From: Stutzerimonas xanthomarina
Lineage (GTDB): Bacteria > Pseudomonadota > Gammaproteobacteria > Pseudomonadales > Pseudomonadaceae
Length of the DNA stretch: 64,000 bases
Direction of reading: 5' to 3'
NCBI RefSeq assembly: GCF_003935375.1
Contig: NZ_RHQM01000003.1
Location: forward strand, 284,451 to 348,450
Below, in pieces: positions 36,066 to 47,918 of the stretch; within the stretch, counting starts at the first letter, position 1, and each line of letters starts with the position of its first letter. Made by a program: the position numbers and the translations under genes. The notes below the pieces were generated by a model. The model had not been told where the DNA came from. It worked only from the letters and a program-made list of their open reading frames with translations, and did no database searches.

Positions 36066-36689
36066 ATGGAATTGCTGCAGAGCATCCTGCTCGCCCTGAC
36101 TGCCGGCGTCAGCGCGGTGCTGATCGGCCGCGCCCGGCGCCGTTACGGCGAGGCGGACCAGCCAGCGCTGTTCAGCGCACTGCTTGGCTTCATCCTGACG
36201 GCCGCCAGCGCTGCGTGCGCCGCGGCGAGCCTGTTTGGCATGGATCTGGAGGAGGCGCACCAGTGGCTGGAGCGCGCCAGCCTGCTGCTCGGTTTGCCGC
36301 TGATAGCGGTGGCTGCGCTGACCCTGGCGCGGCGCTGGGTGTGGAGTCGACCGAACTGGGGTCGCGTGGTGTTGGGGCTGTGCGTGTTCTTCGAACTTGC
36401 GCGACAGCTGGGCTGGAGCGAGCCCTACGCCTTCGGCCTGATGCTGACCAGTGCGCTGCTGGTGGTCTACGCCGGCGCGCTGCAATGGCCGGCAAGCCTG
36501 CCGACCCTTGCCGGCCTGGCGGCTGGCGCGCTTCTGCTGGGCGCGGCACCGCTGCCGAACGGCGTGTCGATCGTCCATCCGCTCGGCGACCTGAAACCGC
36601 TGCTGTTGGCCATCGCCAGCCCGCTGCTGACCATTCTGCTGGTGCGCCTGCCGGGCAGCACACGCGAGGACAGTCCGGCAGTCGCATAA
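36066..36689 (+). CDS. Uncharacterised multi-pass membrane protein
   Basis: This 207-residue, very hydrophobic protein has about seven membrane segments with short loops and few conserved polar residues. I do not recognise a family with a known function; it takes the place of PA3978 in the conserved gene order. The ATG at 36066, 7 bases after the hemL stop, was chosen because the in-frame upstream extension only overlaps hemL. It is probably in the hemL transcript. Confidence 0.8.
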   Translation: MELLQSILLALTAGVSAVLIGRARRRYGEADQPALFSALLGFILTAASAACAAASLFGMDLEEAHQWLERASLLLGLPLIAVAALTLARRWVWSRPNWGRVVLGLCVFFELARQLGWSEPYAFGLMLTSALLVVYAGALQWPASLPTLAGLAAGALLLGAAPLPNGVSIVHPLGDLKPLLLAIASPLLTILLVRLPGSTREDSPAVA

Positions 36690-36716
36690 AAAGCCGATGA
36701 CAGGCGGTTAAAGGCT

Positions 36717-36745
36717 TTGTAAGCAGGCTGCAGCTTATCCATAAT
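36717..36745 (+). promoter_or_regulatory. Candidate sigma-70 promoter of the Sel1-repeat gene
   Basis: TTGTAA and CATAAT are separated by 17 bases, about 60 bases upstream of the ATG at 36807. The -35 matches the consensus at 4 of 6 positions and the -10 at 5 of 6. Confidence 0.5.
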
Positions 36746-36806
36746 GTGACGGCTGGCTCGTTCCAGCCTTTCATTACCGCCCTGCTCCTCGAGGCGCCAG
36801 ATTTTC

Positions 36807-37343
36807 ATGATCCGCACCGGCCGCATCCTGTCTTTGGGCTGTCTGCTGCTTCTCTCGCCTCTCACGGCCTTGGCCGGCGGGAATACCCTGCTGATCCCGG
36901 CGACCGCGCGCTGCGCGCTCGACACGCTTCCCGAAGAACTCCCCGAAGCCCTGAGAAACTGCCAGCAGGCCGCCAGCGAAGGCGACGTGCAAGCCGCCTA
37001 CGAGCTCGGCGAATTCCACTACGACGGCAAGCGTGCGCCACGCGACCTGGCCAAGGCGCTGTACTGGTTCGAGCAGGCCTCACTTCACGGTCATGCGGCC
37101 GCGCAACACCGGCTCGGCGTGATGTTCTTCCGCGGTGAAGGGGTCAAGGCCAACAACGTGCAGGCCTACATCGTGCTGAAGATGGCCGCCGTGAATGGCG
37201 AGGACGATGCACTGGACACCGCCGACCGCGTCTCCGGACAGATGCGTCGCGACGAGTTGGAAATTGCCACCCAGGTCCTCGGGCAGATCTTCCGCGACTA
37301 CCTGATGCAACTGCAGGCCGCCGACGCACCGCAGATCCCCTGA
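36807..37343 (+). CDS. Periplasmic Sel1-repeat protein
   Basis: This 178-residue protein has an N-terminal signal peptide (MIRTGRILSLGCLLLLSPLTALAGG) and two Sel1/TPR-like repeats, about residues 63-98 (AAYELGEFHYDGKRAPRDLAKALYWFEQAS) and 99-134 (AAQHRLGVMFFRGEGVKANNVQAYIVLKMAA). Such repeats form solenoids for protein contacts, often in the envelope. No specific role can be assigned. It stands between hemL and miaB with its own candidate promoter. Confidence 0.87.
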   Translation: MIRTGRILSLGCLLLLSPLTALAGGNTLLIPATARCALDTLPEELPEALRNCQQAASEGDVQAAYELGEFHYDGKRAPRDLAKALYWFEQASLHGHAAAQHRLGVMFFRGEGVKANNVQAYIVLKMAAVNGEDDALDTADRVSGQMRRDELEIATQVLGQIFRDYLMQLQAADAPQIP

Positions 37344-37440
37344 ACAATCGAGAAACCCCACGGCATCCACCTGCGCTTTCCCCTGCTCGGTCGTGGGCAT
37401 ATAATCGCCGGTCATTTTTTGCACAACGCCGGCCCGTAAC

Positions 37441-38754
37441 ATGACCCGCAAGCTTTTCATCGAAACCCATGGCTGCCAGATGAACGAGTACGACAGCTCG
37501 CGCATGGTGGACCTGCTGGGCGAACACCAGGCCATGGAGATCACCGAGAACCCGGCAGAAGCCGACGTGATTCTTCTCAATACCTGCTCGATCCGCGAAA
37601 AGGCCCAGGAAAAGGTCTTCTCGCAACTGGGTCGCTGGCGCGAACTGAAGCTGGACAATCCGCAACTGGTGATCGGCGTCGGCGGCTGCGTGGCCAGCCA
37701 GGAAGGCGCGGCCATTCGCGACCGCGCCCCGTACGTCGACGTGGTCTTCGGGCCGCAGACCCTGCATCGTCTGCCGGAAATGATCGACGCCGCGCGCACC
37801 ACCAAGAAGCCGCAGGTGGACATTTCGTTCCCCGAGATCGAGAAGTTCGACCGCCTGCCAGAGCCGCGCGTCGACGGCCCCAGTGCCTTCGTTTCGGTCA
37901 TGGAAGGCTGCAGCAAGTACTGCACCTTCTGCGTAGTGCCCTACACCCGCGGCGAAGAAGTCAGCCGCCCGCTGGCCGACGTACTGGCGGAAGTCGTCCA
38001 CCTGGCCGAAAACGGCGTGCGGGAAGTCACCCTGCTGGGGCAGAACGTCAATGGCTATCGCTACGACGGGCATGACTTCGCCGACCTGCTGCACGCCGTC
38101 GCCGCGGTAGAAGGCATCGGCCGTATCCGCTACACCACCAGCCATCCCCTGGAGTTCTCCGACGCGATCATCCAGGCCCATGCGGACATCCCGCAGCTGG
38201 TGAAATATCTGCATCTGCCGGTGCAGGCCGGGTCCGACCGCATCCTCGCGGCGATGAAGCGCAACCACACCGCCCTGGAGTACAAGTCGCGCATCCGCCG
38301 GCTCAAGGCCGCAGTGCCGGATATCCTGATCAGCTCGGACTTCATCGTCGGCTTCCCCGGCGAGACCGACAAGGACTTCGAGCAGACCATGAAGCTGATT
38401 GAGGACGTCGGCTTCGACTTTTCCTACTCCTTCGTCTACAGCTCGCGCCCCGGCACCCCGGCCGCGGATCTGGCCGACGACACCCCGGACGAGGTGAAAA
38501 AGCAGCGCCTGGCGATCCTCCAGCAGCGCATCTATCAGCAGGGCTTCGAGAACAGCCGACGGATGGTAGGTAGCACTCAGCGCATCCTCGTCAGCGACTA
38601 CTCGAAGAAGGACCCTGGCATGCTGCAGGGCCGTACCGAGCACAATCGCATCGTCAACTTCCGCTGCGACAACCCGCGACTAATCGGCCAATTCGTCGAC
38701 GTGCACATCGACGACGCGCTGCCGCACTCGCTACGTGGCACCTTGCTAGGTTGA
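37441..38754 (+). CDS. miaB: tRNA-2-methylthio-N6-dimethylallyladenosine synthase MiaB
   Basis: This 437-residue radical-SAM methylthiotransferase modifies i6A37 in tRNA. The N-terminal auxiliary-cluster domain begins [20 protein letters not shown]. The radical-SAM CxxxCxxC motif is in [20 protein letters not shown] near residue 157. The C-terminal TRAM domain ends with [25 protein letters not shown] at 37400-37405 is likely its -10 element, with a poor -35. The next gene is phoH, as in P. aeruginosa. Confidence 0.97.
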   Translation: MTRKLFIETHGCQMNEYDSSRMVDLLGEHQAMEITENPAEADVILLNTCSIREKAQEKVFSQLGRWRELKLDNPQLVIGVGGCVASQEGAAIRDRAPYVDVVFGPQTLHRLPEMIDAARTTKKPQVDISFPEIEKFDRLPEPRVDGPSAFVSVMEGCSKYCTFCVVPYTRGEEVSRPLADVLAEVVHLAENGVREVTLLGQNVNGYRYDGHDFADLLHAVAAVEGIGRIRYTTSHPLEFSDAIIQAHADIPQLVKYLHLPVQAGSDRILAAMKRNHTALEYKSRIRRLKAAVPDILISSDFIVGFPGETDKDFEQTMKLIEDVGFDFSYSFVYSSRPGTPAADLADDTPDEVKKQRLAILQQRIYQQGFENSRRMVGSTQRILVSDYSKKDPGMLQGRTEHNRIVNFRCDNPRLIGQFVDVHIDDALPHSLRGTLLG

Positions 38755-38873
38755 GAACCGGGCATGCGGCCCCCATGTGATTGCATCGGGGCCGCGACTG
38801 CGCTTTCCGCTTTGCGCCCGCGGCGCTATTCTTCCTTCACCACTTCGCCGACCACGGCCACATATAAAAGCCC

Positions 38874-39881
38874 TTGAACGCACCCATAGAACCGCATCGT
38901 TTCACCCTCGAACCCTTTGAAGCCCGTCGCTTCGCCAATCTCTGCGGCCAATTCGACGAGCATCTGCGCCTGATCGAACAGCGCCTGGAACTGGAAATCC
39001 GCAACCGCGGCAACCAGTTCGAGCTGATCGGCCCAACCGACGCGGCCAAGTCTGCCGAACAGCTGCTGCGCCGGCTGTACCGGGAAACCAAGAACACCGA
39101 GCTCTCTCCGGACATGGTGCATCTGTACCTGCAGGAATCCGGAATGGAGGAGCTGGCCAATCCGAATGCGCACCAGGGCGTCGCCCTGCGCACCAAGAAG
39201 GGCATGATCCGCCCCCGCGGTGCGAATCAGCAGCGCTACGTCAAAGCCATCCTCGACAACGACATCAACTTCGGCGTCGGTCCGGCCGGTACCGGCAAGA
39301 CCTACCTCGCCGTCGCCTGTGCCGTGGACGCGCTGGAGCGCGAACAGGTGCGCCGCATCCTCCTTGTACGCCCGGCGGTGGAAGCCGGCGAGAAGCTCGG
39401 CTTCCTGCCCGGCGACCTGGCACAGAAGATCGACCCCTACCTGCGCCCCCTCTACGACGCGCTCTACGAGATGCTCGGCTTCGAGCATGTGGCACGGCTG
39501 ATCGAGAAGCAGGTGATCGAGATCGCCCCGCTGGCCTACATGCGCGGGCGCACGCTGAACAACAGCTTCATCATCCTCGATGAAAGCCAGAACACCACCC
39601 AGGAACAGATGAAGATGTTCCTTACGCGGATCGGGTTCGGCTCCACCGCGGTGATCACCGGCGACATCACCCAGGTCGACCTGCCCCGCGGCACCAAGAG
39701 CGGTCTGGCGCACGTCATCGAGGTGCTCAAGGACGTCAACGGCATCAGCTTCACCCACTTCAAGCCAAAGGACGTCGTGCGCCATCCGCTGGTGCAGCGC
39801 ATCGTCGAGGCCTACGAGTCCTTCGAGGATCGCCAGTCGCCGGCCAGCAAGCGTGCCGCGCAGGACGCCAGCGATGATTGA
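38874..39881 (+). CDS. ybeZ: PhoH family ATPase (PhoH-like/YbeZ)
   Basis: This 335-residue protein has an N-terminal KH-like region and a PhoH NTPase domain with Walker [14 protein letters not shown] near residue 140 and Walker [15 protein letters not shown] near residue 233. It begins with TTG; the N-terminus [26 protein letters not shown] is the conserved one in pseudomonads. Its 3' end overlaps ybeY by 8 bases. The PhoH-YbeY-CorC-Lnt order is widely conserved and points to a link with rRNA maturation. Confidence 0.95.
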   Translation: MNAPIEPHRFTLEPFEARRFANLCGQFDEHLRLIEQRLELEIRNRGNQFELIGPTDAAKSAEQLLRRLYRETKNTELSPDMVHLYLQESGMEELANPNAHQGVALRTKKGMIRPRGANQQRYVKAILDNDINFGVGPAGTGKTYLAVACAVDALEREQVRRILLVRPAVEAGEKLGFLPGDLAQKIDPYLRPLYDALYEMLGFEHVARLIEKQVIEIAPLAYMRGRTLNNSFIILDESQNTTQEQMKMFLTRIGFGSTAVITGDITQVDLPRGTKSGLAHVIEVLKDVNGISFTHFKPKDVVRHPLVQRIVEAYESFEDRQSPASKRAAQDASDD

Positions 39882-40356
39882 GCTCGACCTGCAGTGCGCC
39901 AGCACGGGCGCTGCGCCGGCCCTCGCCGATCTGCAACGCTGGTGCGAACTGGCGCTACGCCAGCGTAGCGGCGACTCGGAGCTAACCATTCGCCTGGTGG
40001 ACGAGGAAGAAGGGCGCGAGCTGAACCGCACCTGGCGGCAGAAGGACTACGCGACCAACGTGCTGTCGTTCCCGGCAGACCTTCCCGACGAACTGCTGGA
40101 CATCCCGCTGCTCGGCGACCTGGTCATCTGCGTCCCGGTGGTCGAGCGCGAAGCCGCGGAACAGGGCAAGGCACTGGCGGCACACTGGGCGCATCTGGTC
40201 ATCCATGGCTGTCTGCATCTGCTCGGCTACGATCACATTGACGATGCCGAAGCCGAAGAGATGGAAGAGCTGGAGCGTCAACTGCTGGCCGAGCTGGGTC
40301 ATCCCGACCCCTATGCCGAAGAATCGCCCGTCATGGGCACTTGCAAGGACTCCTGA
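39874..40356 (+). CDS. ybeY: Endoribonuclease YbeY
   Basis: This 160-residue metal-dependent endoribonuclease takes part in 16S rRNA 3' maturation and ribosome quality control. The zinc-binding H3xH5xH motif is in [15 protein letters not shown] near residue 108, and the conserved Arg region is [21 protein letters not shown] chose ATG 39874, which overlaps the phoH stop; the seven upstream in-frame residues are not conserved. Confidence 0.96.
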   Translation: MIELDLQCASTGAAPALADLQRWCELALRQRSGDSELTIRLVDEEEGRELNRTWRQKDYATNVLSFPADLPDELLDIPLLGDLVICVPVVEREAAEQGKALAAHWAHLVIHGCLHLLGYDHIDDAEAEEMEELERQLLAELGHPDPYAEESPVMGTCKDS

Positions 40357-40365
40357 GTCAACGAC

Positions 40366-41208
40366 ATGAGCGAAGATCGATCGATCAGCGGGCAGAAGAC
40401 CTGGCTGGAAAAAATCACCCAGGCTTTTGCCCATGAGCCCAAGAATCGCCAGGAGCTGCTGGAAATCCTGCGCGAAGCCCATCAGAACAAGCTGCTCGAC
40501 AGCGAGGCGCTGGCCATCGTCGAAGGTGCCATCCAGGTCGCCGACCTGCAGGTACGCGACATCATGGTGCCACGCTCGCAGGTGATCAGCATCAAGGCCG
40601 ATCAATCCCCCCGCGAGTTTCTGCCGGCCATCATCGGTGCCGCACACTCGCGTTATCCGGTCGTCGGTGAAAGCCTCGATGAAGTGATCGGCGTGCTGCT
40701 AGCCAAAGACCTGCTGCCGCTGATCCTCAAGGATGAACAACACAGTTTCGACATCAAGGATCTGCTGCGCCCGGCCACCTTCGTGCCGGAATCCAAGCGC
40801 CTCAACGTACTGCTGCGCGAATTCCGCGCCAACCACAACCACATGGCCATCGTCATCGACGAGTACGGCGGCGTGGCCGGCCTGGTGACCATCGAAGACG
40901 TGCTGGAGCAGATCGTCGGCGACATCGAGGACGAGCATGACGTCGAGGAAGACAGCTACATCCGCCCGCTGCCCAGCGGCGACTTCCTGGTCAAGGCGCT
41001 CACCCCGATCGACAGCTTCAACGAATACTTCGGCAGCGCCTTCCCCGACGACGAATTCGATACCGTCGCCGGCCTGGTGATGAGCACCTTCGGGCACCTG
41101 CCCAAGCGCAACGAAGTCACCGAGATCGACGGGTTCCGCGTGCGTGTGCTCAACGCCGACAGTCGCCGCGTGCATATGCTGCGCCTGAGCCGCACCGCGG
41201 GCGCGTAA
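40366..41208 (+). CDS. corC: CBS-domain protein CorC (CNNM/HlyC-CorC family)
   Basis: This 280-residue soluble protein has paired CBS domains (VRDIMVPRSQVISI near residue 65, and the second around residue 130-190 with MAIVIDEYGGVAGLVTIEDVLEQIVGDIEDEHD) and a C-terminal CorC_HlyC/transporter-associated domain. CorC proteins are linked to magnesium and cobalt export. The short E. coli-type protein has no membrane domain, as here. It lies between ybeY and lnt, the conserved order. Confidence 0.95.
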   Translation: MSEDRSISGQKTWLEKITQAFAHEPKNRQELLEILREAHQNKLLDSEALAIVEGAIQVADLQVRDIMVPRSQVISIKADQSPREFLPAIIGAAHSRYPVVGESLDEVIGVLLAKDLLPLILKDEQHSFDIKDLLRPATFVPESKRLNVLLREFRANHNHMAIVIDEYGGVAGLVTIEDVLEQIVGDIEDEHDVEEDSYIRPLPSGDFLVKALTPIDSFNEYFGSAFPDDEFDTVAGLVMSTFGHLPKRNEVTEIDGFRVRVLNADSRRVHMLRLSRTAGA

Positions 41209-41325
41209 GCCGGCACGAGCCGTTCCGCGCAGCCGACCCTGCGCGGACGCTCGTCCGCCAGCTGCTTGCCGGCCAACTTCATCGCCCTTAGCCTCCCTCC
41301 CCGCACCGCTGCGCAAGGAACTTCC

Positions 41326-42834
41326 ATGCACTGGATCACCCGTCCCGGATGGCCGGGCAACCTGCTGGCACTGGTCGCCGGCACACTGACCACGCTGTCG
41401 CTGACGCCTTTCGACATCTGGCCGCTGGGGCTGCTCTCGGTGGCGCTGCTGTACCTTGGCCTGCGCGAAACCGCAGCGAAGCAGGCGGCGCAGCGCGGCT
41501 GGTGCTACGGCTTTGGGCTATTCGCCTCGGGGGTAAGCTGGGTCTACGTCAGCATCCATGACTTCGGCGCGGCCTCGCCGGCGCTGGCCGGATTGCTCAC
41601 CCTCGGCTTCGTCGCCGGCCTGGCGCTGTTCTTCGCCCTGCTCGGCTGGCTCTGGGTGCGCCTGCTGCGCAATCGCCATTCCGCACTTGGCGATGCGCTG
41701 GCCTTCGCCGCACTCTGGCTGGCGCTGGATGCGCTGCGTGGCTGGATTCTCACCGGCTTTCCCTGGCTGTACATCGGCTACAGCCAGCTGGATGGTCCGC
41801 TGGCCGGACTGGCTCCGCTCGGCGGGGTCTGGTTGCTGAGCTTTGCCGTCGCACTGAGCGCCACCCTGCTCGTGGCGATCCCGCGACTGCTTGCCGACAA
41901 AGCACGCCTGGCCGCCGCCATCGTGCTGCTGCTTTCCCCCTGGCTGGCAGGCCTGGCACTCAAGGATCATGCCTGGACGACCAGCAAGGGCGAACCGCTG
42001 ACCGTTGCCGCAGTGCAGGGCAACGTCGCACAAAGCATGAAGTGGGACCCGAAGAAGCTCGAGATGCAGCTGCTGCTGTATCGCGACATGACCTTCGGTA
42101 GTCGCCCCGCAGACCTGATCGTCTGGCCGGAAACCGCGGTACCGATCCTCAAGGAGCATGCCGAGGGCTACCTGACGATGATGGCCGGCTTCGCCAACCA
42201 GCGCGAATCGGCACTGATCACCGGCGTACCGGTACGCCAGCCCAATGCGGCTGGCGAGCTGCGCTATTACAACGGGCTGACCAGCACCGGTGACGGTGCC
42301 GGCACCTACCTCAAGCAGAAACTGGTGCCGTTCGGCGAGTACGTACCGCTGCAGGATCTGCTGCGCGGCCTGATCGCCTTCTTCGACCTGCCGATGTCCG
42401 ACTTCGCCCGCGGCGAATCCGGCCAACCACTGTTGCAGGCGAAGGGCCTGCAGATCGCGCCATACATCTGCTACGAGGTGGTCTACCCGGAGTTCGCCGC
42501 AGGGCTCGCGGCGCAGAGCAATCTGCTGCTGACGGTGAGCAACGATGCCTGGTTCGGCCGCTCCATCGGTCCGCTGCAACACCTGCAGATGGCGCAGATG
42601 CGCGCTCTGGAAGCCGGGCGCTGGATGATCCGCGCGACGAACAACGGCATCACCGTGCTGATCGACCCCTACGGGCAGATCACCGAGCAGATTCCGCAGT
42701 TCGAACAGGCCGTGCTGTATGGCGACGTCACCCCGATGCAGGGGCTGACGCCGTATCTGCGCTGGCGCTCCTGGCCGCTGATCGCGGTATGCATGCTGCT
42801 GCTCGGTTGGGCGCTGATCAGGCGCAAGGCATAG
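41326..42834 (+). CDS. lnt: Apolipoprotein N-acyltransferase Lnt
   Basis: This 502-residue inner-membrane enzyme adds the third acyl chain to lipoproteins. About six N-terminal membrane segments are followed by a carbon-nitrogen hydrolase domain with the catalytic Glu in VWPETAVPIL, Lys in KQKLVPFGEYVPL and Cys in ICYEVVYPEF, then a final membrane segment. AAGGAA precedes the ATG at 41326; the longer in-frame reading from 41266 has no such support. It depends on the upstream Lgt and Lsp steps encoded elsewhere. Confidence 0.97.
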   Translation: MHWITRPGWPGNLLALVAGTLTTLSLTPFDIWPLGLLSVALLYLGLRETAAKQAAQRGWCYGFGLFASGVSWVYVSIHDFGAASPALAGLLTLGFVAGLALFFALLGWLWVRLLRNRHSALGDALAFAALWLALDALRGWILTGFPWLYIGYSQLDGPLAGLAPLGGVWLLSFAVALSATLLVAIPRLLADKARLAAAIVLLLSPWLAGLALKDHAWTTSKGEPLTVAAVQGNVAQSMKWDPKKLEMQLLLYRDMTFGSRPADLIVWPETAVPILKEHAEGYLTMMAGFANQRESALITGVPVRQPNAAGELRYYNGLTSTGDGAGTYLKQKLVPFGEYVPLQDLLRGLIAFFDLPMSDFARGESGQPLLQAKGLQIAPYICYEVVYPEFAAGLAAQSNLLLTVSNDAWFGRSIGPLQHLQMAQMRALEAGRWMIRATNNGITVLIDPYGQITEQIPQFEQAVLYGDVTPMQGLTPYLRWRSWPLIAVCMLLLGWALIRRKA

Positions 42835-42962
42835 CCTCAACTATGCGAAGCTGCTGGGACCTGAACGGGTCTTTTGACTGCCGCTGAGAGGGCTTCATCG
42901 CAAGCCAGACGGTTATGCCGAGCGCTACGCCGCTCTTGCCTGTGAAGGTCCGAGCTGACTTT

Positions 42963-42985
42963 GCTCGCGGCCAAGGCCGCTCCCA
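42963..42985. repeat. REP-like palindrome downstream of lnt
   Basis: GCTCGCGGCC-AA-GGCCGCTCCCA matches the Pseudomonas REP core, where a GC stem is followed by GCTCCCA/CTCC. The whole 244-base gap between lnt and the convergent ydcF-type gene has no gene and no clear terminator; this element may end or protect both transcripts. Confidence 0.5.
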
Positions 42986-43078
42986 GAGCCGCCAACGTGG
43001 GGACGACCTTGACCGCGAATGGCGAGTTGCGGGCTGAGGCTCACCCCACGACCGTACACTCAGGTTAATGCGTTCGAC

Positions 43079-43852
43079 TCAGTCGTTCGCGGAGCGGTAC
43101 ACAAGCGGGTAAACCGCCATGCCAACGACCTCGTTGAGCAACATGCCGTTCTGCCAGAAGGCCTTGGCCTCCGGCAACCAGCCATTCAATGGCCGACCAT
43201 TGGGCACGCCCATGAAGCCCACCGGCGCAGCGATCACCTCGATCCCGTTCTGCTCGAAGCACCAGCGCGAGCGCGGCATGTGCGAGGCGGATGTCACCAG
43301 CACCACCCGCTCGATGCCCGCCGCACGCAGCATCTCGGCGCTGAAAACCGCGTTCTCCCAGGTCGTCCGGCTACGCTCCTCGAGCCAGCGCGTGGCGACG
43401 CCAAAGTCGCGCTGCAGCACCTCCGCGCCGAGCATCGCCTCGCTGGGTGGCTGGCCGTAGTGCAGCCCGCCACTGGTGAGAATCGGCAGGCCGCTGGTCT
43501 TGGCTAACCGCGCCGCATAACGCAAGCGCTCCAGCGCGATGTAGCCGGGCTGATCGCCGCCCCATGCCGGATCACTCTGCTCGCGCCCGGCCCCCAGCAC
43601 CACGATGGCGCCGGCCTCTTCATCCAGCTGCATCCATTGCGCCTCGGCCAGCGCCGGCTCGCGCTCGACCAGCCGCGCCGTCCATTCGACGACGACCGGC
43701 AGGCTCATCAACCAGAGCCCGACCAGCCCCGTGACGAAGCACAGCGCCGCCAGCTTTGGCGCGCGCCGGCGCAGCCACCATCCGAGCAACAGCAGGAGCA
43801 GCAGCACGCCCGGCGGCAAAAGCAGCTGCTTGAAGAAATAGCGAATCGGCAT
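43079..43852 (-). CDS. YdcF/ElyC-like envelope protein
   Basis: This 257-residue protein has two N-terminal membrane segments (YFFKQLLLPPGVLLLLLLLGWWL, and a second at about 32-52) and a DUF218/YdcF domain with the conserved IVVLGAGRE near residue 83, DPAWGGDQPG, RTTWENAVFSAEML and LVTSASHMPRSRWCFE. E. coli members ElyC and SanA affect envelope polysaccharide synthesis. The exact role here is unknown. Confidence 0.88.
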   Translation of the reverse strand: MPIRYFFKQLLLPPGVLLLLLLLGWWLRRRAPKLAALCFVTGLVGLWLMSLPVVVEWTARLVEREPALAEAQWMQLDEEAGAIVVLGAGREQSDPAWGGDQPGYIALERLRYAARLAKTSGLPILTSGGLHYGQPPSEAMLGAEVLQRDFGVATRWLEERSRTTWENAVFSAEMLRAAGIERVVLVTSASHMPRSRWCFEQNGIEVIAAPVGFMGVPNGRPLNGWLPEAKAFWQNGMLLNEVVGMAVYPLVYRSAND

Positions 43853-43912
43853 CCGACCTCCGCGGCAAAGGCAGACACTTTAGCCGCAGCCGGAGGGTTT
43901 GTCGGCCACTGC

Positions 43913-44365
43913 TCAATGCCGCGGATAGGTGTGCAGACGCTGCCTGGCGCGCAGCAGCTGTGACCCGCAGACGTGACAGGCTGCGGGGCCGGCGCCTTCC
44001 GGCCAGCTCACTTCGGCGTTGCACAGCGCGCAACTCAGCGTCTGTTGCAAAGCCAGCGGCGCGTGGCGGCCATGCGCGCCGTGCCGTTGTCGACTACCGC
44101 TGCGCACAGCCGGACGCAGTGCCTGGCGCGACAGGTGAGCCTGCTCCTCCGCCGCGGCATGCCAGCCCGAGAGCCATTGGGAATCACGCTGCAGATACGC
44201 ACGGATCAGCTCGAATTCCGCCGGCGTCAAACCGCGTACTTCCAGCTCGCCAGCACCGTCCGCATCACCGGACGTAGCACGTTCGGCCTCCTGCAGGGCC
44301 GAGCTCAGTCGCTGCAACACCCTTGCATAAAGACTACTGTCCTCAGATCGTGGCTCTCGGTCCAT
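43913..44365 (-). CDS. Zinc-ribbon protein (DUF1451/YbeL-like)
   Basis: This 150-residue protein has a C-terminal zinc ribbon (CALCNAEVSWPEGAG, then CHVCGSQL) and an N-terminal helical part, as in DUF1451/YbeL proteins. YbeL sits near leuS in E. coli too. The start at 44365 (MDREPRSED) is preferred; an in-frame upstream ATG adds 12 residues. It is divergent from leuS across a 260-base gap. The function is unknown. Confidence 0.8.
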   Translation of the reverse strand: MDREPRSEDSSLYARVLQRLSSALQEAERATSGDADGAGELEVRGLTPAEFELIRAYLQRDSQWLSGWHAAAEEQAHLSRQALRPAVRSGSRQRHGAHGRHAPLALQQTLSCALCNAEVSWPEGAGPAACHVCGSQLLRARQRLHTYPRH

Positions 44366-44478
44366 CAACCTCACCTCACATTCGTCCCGCCCCTGGTTCA
44401 AGCGTAGCTCAGCCTGACGCGCTCAAGCCGCGCACGACGGACGGAGCTCTGGAGCAGCGGCAAATGGGGTTTCCCTAG

Positions 44479-47232
<2,754 letters not shown>

Positions 47233-47275
47233 TTCGGCCCCGGCATCCGCGCCGGGCCTGCAAGGGGATAACAAG

Positions 47276-47881
47276 ATGAACAAACGGAATCTGGTGGTGC
47301 TGGGCCTGACACTGCTGCTGAGCGCTTGCGGCTTCCAGCTGCGCGGCACCGGTGACGTGGAGTTCGGTCTCAAGGAGATCGACCTGCAGGCGCGCAACAG
47401 CTACGGCGAAACGGTGCAACAGCTCGAAGACCTACTCAAGAGCAATGGCGTGCGGGTTTACCCGGGCGCCAAGTACAGCCTGAACCTTGCCCGCGAGCAG
47501 ACCCGCCAGCGCACCGCCAGCTACACTAGCTCGGCACGCAGTGCCGAGTATGAGCTGACCAGCACCCTCGATTACGAATTCCTCGGCCCGCAGAACATGC
47601 TGCTGCTCGAGGACAGCATCGAAGTGCAGAAGGTCTACGTGCACGACAGCAACAACCTGATCGGCTCGTCCCAGGAAGGCGATCAGCTGCGCCAGGAAAT
47701 GCGCCGCGAGCTGCTGCAGCAGCTGACCCTGCGTATCCAGCGCATCACCCCGGCGCAGCTCGACCGCCTGCAACAGGAAGCCGAAGCCAAGGCCCGCGCC
47801 GAGGCTGAAGCCATGGAAGCTGCCCGTCGTGCCCAGGACGCGCAGCCGCAACAGTCGCCCATCCAGCTGCCCATCCAGTAA
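47276..47881 (+). CDS. lptE: LPS-assembly lipoprotein LptE
   Basis: This 201-residue outer-membrane lipoprotein plugs the LptD barrel during lipopolysaccharide export. It has a signal peptide with lipobox LLLSACGFQLRG and the LptE pattern GFQLRGTGDVEFGLKEIDLQA. The last 40 residues are an Ala/Glu-rich helix ending in Gln/Pro-rich IQLPIQ, longer than in E. coli. A hairpin follows, then holA. Confidence 0.94.
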   Translation: MNKRNLVVLGLTLLLSACGFQLRGTGDVEFGLKEIDLQARNSYGETVQQLEDLLKSNGVRVYPGAKYSLNLAREQTRQRTASYTSSARSAEYELTSTLDYEFLGPQNMLLLEDSIEVQKVYVHDSNNLIGSSQEGDQLRQEMRRELLQQLTLRIQRITPAQLDRLQQEAEAKARAEAEAMEAARRAQDAQPQQSPIQLPIQ

Positions 47882-47887
47882 CAGGTA

Positions 47888-47909
47888 ACGGGGGCCTCAA
47901 GGCCCCCGT
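47888..47909 (+). terminator. Hairpin between lptE and holA
   Basis: ACGGGGGCC-TCAA-GGCCCCCGT is a perfect 9-bp stem ending 9 bases before the holA ATG. It lacks a strong T-run (CTTC follows), so it may only partly terminate the leuS-lptE transcript. Confidence 0.6.
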
Positions 47910-47918
47910 CTTCGCACC

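Noticed and set aside
38766..38795. GCGGCCCC/GGGGCCGC inverted pair after miaB as a terminator
   Set aside because: The loop is 14 bases and there is no T-run, so it was not listed as a terminator.
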